A stretch of 64,000 bases of DNA, from assembly GCF_001548475.1 (NCBI RefSeq), contig NZ_LRUJ01000001.1, forward strand, positions 124,001 to 188,000. The letters are read 5' to 3'. Made by a program: the position numbers and the translations under genes. The notes under the pieces are model-generated. The model saw only the letters and a list, made by a program, of their open reading frames with translations, did not search any database and was not told the DNA's origin. This document shows, in pieces, positions 61,202 through 64,000 of the stretch. Source of the DNA: Bordetella hinzii LMG 13501. GTDB lineage: Bacteria; Pseudomonadota; Gammaproteobacteria; Burkholderiales; Burkholderiaceae_B. The number at the start of each line of letters is the position of its first letter. The first letter of the stretch is position 1.

Positions 61202-63346
61202 ATGGAAAACGAAACGGAGCAGCCCCGGCGGTTCCCTGGAGGGCTGCTTGAATGGGCCGGGCATCATTCGGGCGGCGTCAAGCGACTGTTCGATCCTAGT
61301 AGCGGGCGTCCTGGCAAGGAATTGCTGAGGACCAGCTTGATTTCCCGGCTTGAGGCCTGGGCCAGCCTAGTTGCGTCGGGAGCCAAGGGTACGCCCAGGA
61401 TATTGCTCTTGGTCGGAGGGCCAGGCAATGGCAAGACCGAAGCCATCGAGTTCACCATAGATTGCCTAGATAAAGGCCTGGCAGCCAATGGCAGCCTACG
61501 ACGCAAGCTCTCGGAGCAGTTCCACCCACCTCTTGGGCAACCTGTGCCAAGGGATATACATGTTGATGCTGGCGCCCTTGCCGCCGTGCCAAGGAGGCTT
61601 GACTTGTCCATCGTGCAAGATGCCTCGGCAACGGCAGGCCATGAAGGACGCTCCGCACCTGAGCTGTTGATTGATGAGCTGCGTTCCCTATTGGCCGACC
61701 AGAATGCATGCTACTACCTATGTTGCGTCAATCGAGGCGTGCTCGATGATGCACTGATCCACGCCATCGATCACGACCTTGGCGATGCCCGTGCATTGCT
61801 TGAGCGGATCACTCGATCCGTCAGCCTCTCCGCCGATGCGCCTTCCTGCTGGCCACTTTCGGAATATCCAGATATCGCGGTGTGGCCGATGGATGCCGAA
61901 TCGCTACTTGCCAAGCCCGATAGCGATATTCCTGCACCAGCCGAGGTCCTCCTCCGGCATGCTGTCGATTCGAGGTATTGGCCCGCGCAAGGCACCTGCA
62001 TTGCAGGCGACCGCTGCCCCTTTTGTCGCAGCCAAGCCTTGCTAGCCCGGGAGGATGCACGAACCTCATTGTTGAAGATGCTTCGATGGTACGAGCTTGC
62101 CAGCGGCAAGAGATGGAGCTTCCGGGACTTGTTCTCCCTTGTTTCCTACCTGCTGGCCGGCAACCTTGCGGTGGACGAAGGAAAGCCAAGCGACCCTTGC
62201 AGCTGGGCTGCATCCCTTTGGGAACAAGACCAATCGGGACAATCGGCCAAGAAGCCTCGTCGCCAGCAACTTGTCGCTATTTTCCAGCTAGCGACCGCAG
62301 GCTACCAACATGCACTTTTCCATCATTGGGATCCGTTGGCCGCCAATGTCCTCAGGCAAGGCATCAAGGACCTAGGACTAGGGCCGGAGAAGGCAACAAC
62401 GGATACCCGCGGACCCATCCTGACCTTGCTTGGCCTCCAGTATTTCCTTGCTGGGCGCAAGGACTCGTATCTTCCAGCGACCATTGCTTCCCTGCTGTCG
62501 AGCTTGTCTGACTTGCTGGATCCTGCAATGGCAAGCCCGGAAACCGAGGTAGCCGTCAGCGGGAGAAGCAATATCGTCCTCGCAGAACTCGATGCAAGAT
62601 TCAGTCGTTCCGTTGCCGGGGGAATCGAATTTGTTCGCAAGTATCAGGCGCTCTCGAAAATCGAGCTCGACCTGCTCCAACGCCTGGCCAAACTAGACGA
62701 GACCTTGTCTTTGCCAGCCACGCGCCGCCGGAATCCCGCAGCGGCTGGTCGCATCCAGAACATCGTCCGTGATTTTGCATGTCGGTTGGTTCGGCGCAGC
62801 TTATGCACGCGAACAGCAGTGGTCGCCGACGCACAAACCCTTGAAGCATTCCAGCACGTCGTGGAAGACGTTCAGGGGAAACAGCTCTTCGAGGTAGCCA
62901 AGCAAGTCAAGGACCTCTTGAACCGTAACCAGAGATTCGAGGTTTCCCTCACAACGACATTTGGGCAGCCACTTCCTCCCCAGCAACGCCAGGCAACCCT
63001 ACTCGTCCAGACAAGGCCGGTAAAGGCCCTGCAGCTTGCATCCGAAGGGCGCCCACGGTCTCCGATCTGCTTCCTTCAGGTAGGAAGCGGGCAATCGCTC
63101 CAGCCGATCGCATTGACGTATGACTTGTTCAAGGCCGTAAAGGAACTTGAGCGGGGGATATCCATCGCTTCCTTGCCCAGGACAGTCGTTGCCCTTCTGG
63201 ATACCACTAGGGCGAGGCTGGCAGGGACGATTGTCCGGGATCCAGATGTCCTGGAAGAGTCAATCATCAGGATTGGATCCGATGGGATAGAAGTCGGCCA
63301 GTCGTGGAATGGCTTCGTGGCAACCGTTGGAGGGAAGCAGCCATGA
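61202..63346 (+). CDS. P-loop NTPase of unknown family, partner of the cytosine methyltransferase
   Basis: About 714 residues. Walker A is VGGPGNGKTEAIEF (Lys78); the LVASGAKGTPRILLLVGGPG context resembles AAA-type or STAND-like NTPases. A CYYLCCVNRGVLDDALIHAI stretch may hold the Walker B/sensor region, and a CX5CX2C cluster (Cys266, 272, 275) suggests metal binding. The C-terminal third is helical with no recognised nuclease or helicase motif. Of four in-frame ATGs (61178, 61184, 61193, 61202), the last has GGGGGAG at 9-base spacing. It overlaps the next gene by 4 bases. I do not recognise the family. Confidence 0.8.
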   Translation: MENETEQPRRFPGGLLEWAGHHSGGVKRLFDPSSGRPGKELLRTSLISRLEAWASLVASGAKGTPRILLLVGGPGNGKTEAIEFTIDCLDKGLAANGSLRRKLSEQFHPPLGQPVPRDIHVDAGALAAVPRRLDLSIVQDASATAGHEGRSAPELLIDELRSLLADQNACYYLCCVNRGVLDDALIHAIDHDLGDARALLERITRSVSLSADAPSCWPLSEYPDIAVWPMDAESLLAKPDSDIPAPAEVLLRHAVDSRYWPAQGTCIAGDRCPFCRSQALLAREDARTSLLKMLRWYELASGKRWSFRDLFSLVSYLLAGNLAVDEGKPSDPCSWAASLWEQDQSGQSAKKPRRQQLVAIFQLATAGYQHALFHHWDPLAANVLRQGIKDLGLGPEKATTDTRGPILTLLGLQYFLAGRKDSYLPATIASLLSSLSDLLDPAMASPETEVAVSGRSNIVLAELDARFSRSVAGGIEFVRKYQALSKIELDLLQRLAKLDETLSLPATRRRNPAAAGRIQNIVRDFACRLVRRSLCTRTAVVADAQTLEAFQHVVEDVQGKQLFEVAKQVKDLLNRNQRFEVSLTTTFGQPLPPQQRQATLLVQTRPVKALQLASEGRPRSPICFLQVGSGQSLQPIALTYDLFKAVKELERGISIASLPRTVVALLDTTRARLAGTIVRDPDVLEESIIRIGSDGIEVGQSWNGFVATVGGKQP

Positions 63347-64000
63347 CGCTAGCCGAATTCAAGCAATCCCCGTGGCAGAAGTCCCACCAGACCTACAAGG
63401 AGTCGGCACTAGCCATCAGTCCAGCACCGGAATATGCCAGCTCGGAAGTACTGGTGGCCTCCCTCTATCGCACCATTGGATTCGACTCCATTAGCGAAGG
63501 AGGCGTACCAAAGGCTGGGCGCGACCTTGAAGGCAAGCTTCGCAAGCTCCATGACAAGCAACAAGCCATTCCTGATGGAGCCATACTTGACGCCGACGCA
63601 TGGAGTGGCGTCCTGCACGGAGTACTGGAAAGCCCCAAGCTACCGAACCAATCCTCCAAGCGGTTCCTCCAAGTTACGCCACTCGTTCCTTCATTGTCGG
63701 TTTTCTCCGGCTCGGCGCGACTAAGCAGCAATTCCTGGCCTGCAGGTAGCCTTGTGCGGCGCATGGCATGGCTGGGATCCAGGGACCACGACACTGCACT
63801 TTCCCTTTGGAAGGAGCTTTTCTCTGCACTCGAAGTCGGCGAAGACGATGATGTCTTCGCCCGTTGGCTGGAGCAGGAAACATCCTCCTGGGGCGCCTCC
63901 CCGAAATGGGAACTGGCGAAGGTGGATCCGCAAGACGTTGCGAACTTCTCCATCGACGATTTCGAAGGCGTGCCTTTCATGCCTGCGCGGCAATTTGCCA
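63343..64000 (+). CDS. Uncharacterised protein of the methyltransferase cassette (partial)
   Basis: The ATG at 63343 overlaps the NTPase stop by 4 bases, so the two are coupled. At least 219 residues are visible before the frame leaves the window. It begins TLAEFKQSPWQKSHQTYKES, then IPDGAILDADAWSGVLHGVL and RMAWLGSRDHDTALSLWKEL. No known motif is recognised; it is soluble and rich in aromatic and charged residues. It may be the effector or a structural partner of the system. Confidence 0.72.
   Translation, partial: MTLAEFKQSPWQKSHQTYKESALAISPAPEYASSEVLVASLYRTIGFDSISEGGVPKAGRDLEGKLRKLHDKQQAIPDGAILDADAWSGVLHGVLESPKLPNQSSKRFLQVTPLVPSLSVFSGSARLSSNSWPAGSLVRRMAWLGSRDHDTALSLWKELFSALEVGEDDDVFARWLEQETSSWGASPKWELAKVDPQDVANFSIDDFEGVPFMPARQFA

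Larger units (their letters stand above)
21058..64000 (+). mobile_element. Integrative and conjugative element, ICEclc/PAGI-2/PFGI-1 class (partial)
   Basis: From the tRNA-Gly repeat to the right edge the genes follow the order of this ICE class: AlpA, ParA, ParB, DUF2857, STY4528, PFL_4669, DUF3158, SSB, TopB, STY4534, DUF3275, DUF6094, helicase, PilL, PFL_4693, PFL_4695, TraD and PFL_4697. Cargo sits at 21-27 kb, 39-42 kb (arsenic), 51-52.8 kb and 59-64 kb. The integrase, the rest of the mating-pair genes, the relaxase and the tRNA-bearing end are not in the window and should lie to the right. Confidence 0.9.

Noticed and set aside
59829-64000. Assignment of the cassette to DISARM or BREX
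   Set aside because: Only the methyltransferase is shared. No DrmA/DrmB-like helicase, PLD protein, PglZ or Lon-like BrxL is seen, and the NTPase is not recognisably BrxC. Genes beyond the window could change this.
1-64000. CRISPR array
   Set aside because: No regularly spaced direct repeats of 24-40 bases and no cas-like genes were seen.

Overview
The window joins GC-rich betaproteobacterial chromosome to the proximal part of an integrative and conjugative element (ICE). The chromosomal side (1 to about 21057) looks like Alcaligenaceae (Bordetella or Achromobacter type): it has three Bug/TctC-family periplasmic receptors and several short-chain dehydrogenases. It also has acyl-CoA and CoA-ligase genes, two AhpD/carboxymuconolactone decarboxylase-like proteins, a flavin monooxygenase and a PDC-hydrolase-like amidohydrolase. 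Genus is inferred from gene content only.

Chromosomal layout: a co-directional, often overlapping catabolic operon at 1-7118 (enoyl-CoA hydratase end, ADP-forming acyl-CoA synthetase-like protein, two acyl-CoA dehydrogenases, two SDRs, AhpD-like protein) is followed by Bug receptors, an SDR and an Ldh-type dehydrogenase. A LysR regulator is divergent from a monooxygenase-SDR-AhpD-amidohydrolase operon (12249-17612). Then come an internally deleted sulfatase, a DUF72 protein and a membrane ferric-reductase-like flavoprotein.

At 21058-21075 there is an 18-bp match to the reverse complement of a tRNA-Gly 3' end, the attachment site used by ICEclc/PAGI-2-class elements. Everything to the right reads as ICE. 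The first part (21286-27127) is cargo: a three-gene operon with a TIGR04255-like protein, an orphan HipB-like repressor, an SDR/AraC pair, a MAPEG protein and two gene remnants. The backbone follows in family order: AlpA, ParA, HicA-like, ParB, DUF2857, STY4528 replication protein, RelB/RelE-type pair, PFL_4669, DUF3158, SSB, TopB. An arsenic operon (arsR, arsI, arsC, acr3, arsC-GNAT fusion) is inserted in opposite orientation. More backbone follows (DUF5983, STY4534/DUF3577, DUF3275, DUF6927, DUF6094 methyltransferase-like, SNF2-like helicase), then a cargo reductase/regulator pair, then the conjugation block (PilL, PFL_4693, lytic transglycosylase, PFL_4695, TraD, PFL_4697).

The right end (about 59.0-64.0 kb) interrupts the conjugation block with a less GC-rich cassette: an AbiEi/DUF6088-like protein, a cytosine-C5 DNA methyltransferase, a P-loop NTPase with a cysteine cluster, and an unrecognised protein running off the window. 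This is the best candidate for an undescribed, defence-like multigene system.

The strongest non-coding signals are: a five-hairpin element present twice (42489 and 44432) with compensatory base changes; GC-hairpin leaders before most genes from 42.7 to 48.8 kb; a dispersed palindrome found three times (33494, 34390, 36301); and a DnaA-box plus phased palindromes inside the replication gene (32943-33124), a candidate replication origin. No tRNA, rRNA, IS element or CRISPR array was seen.
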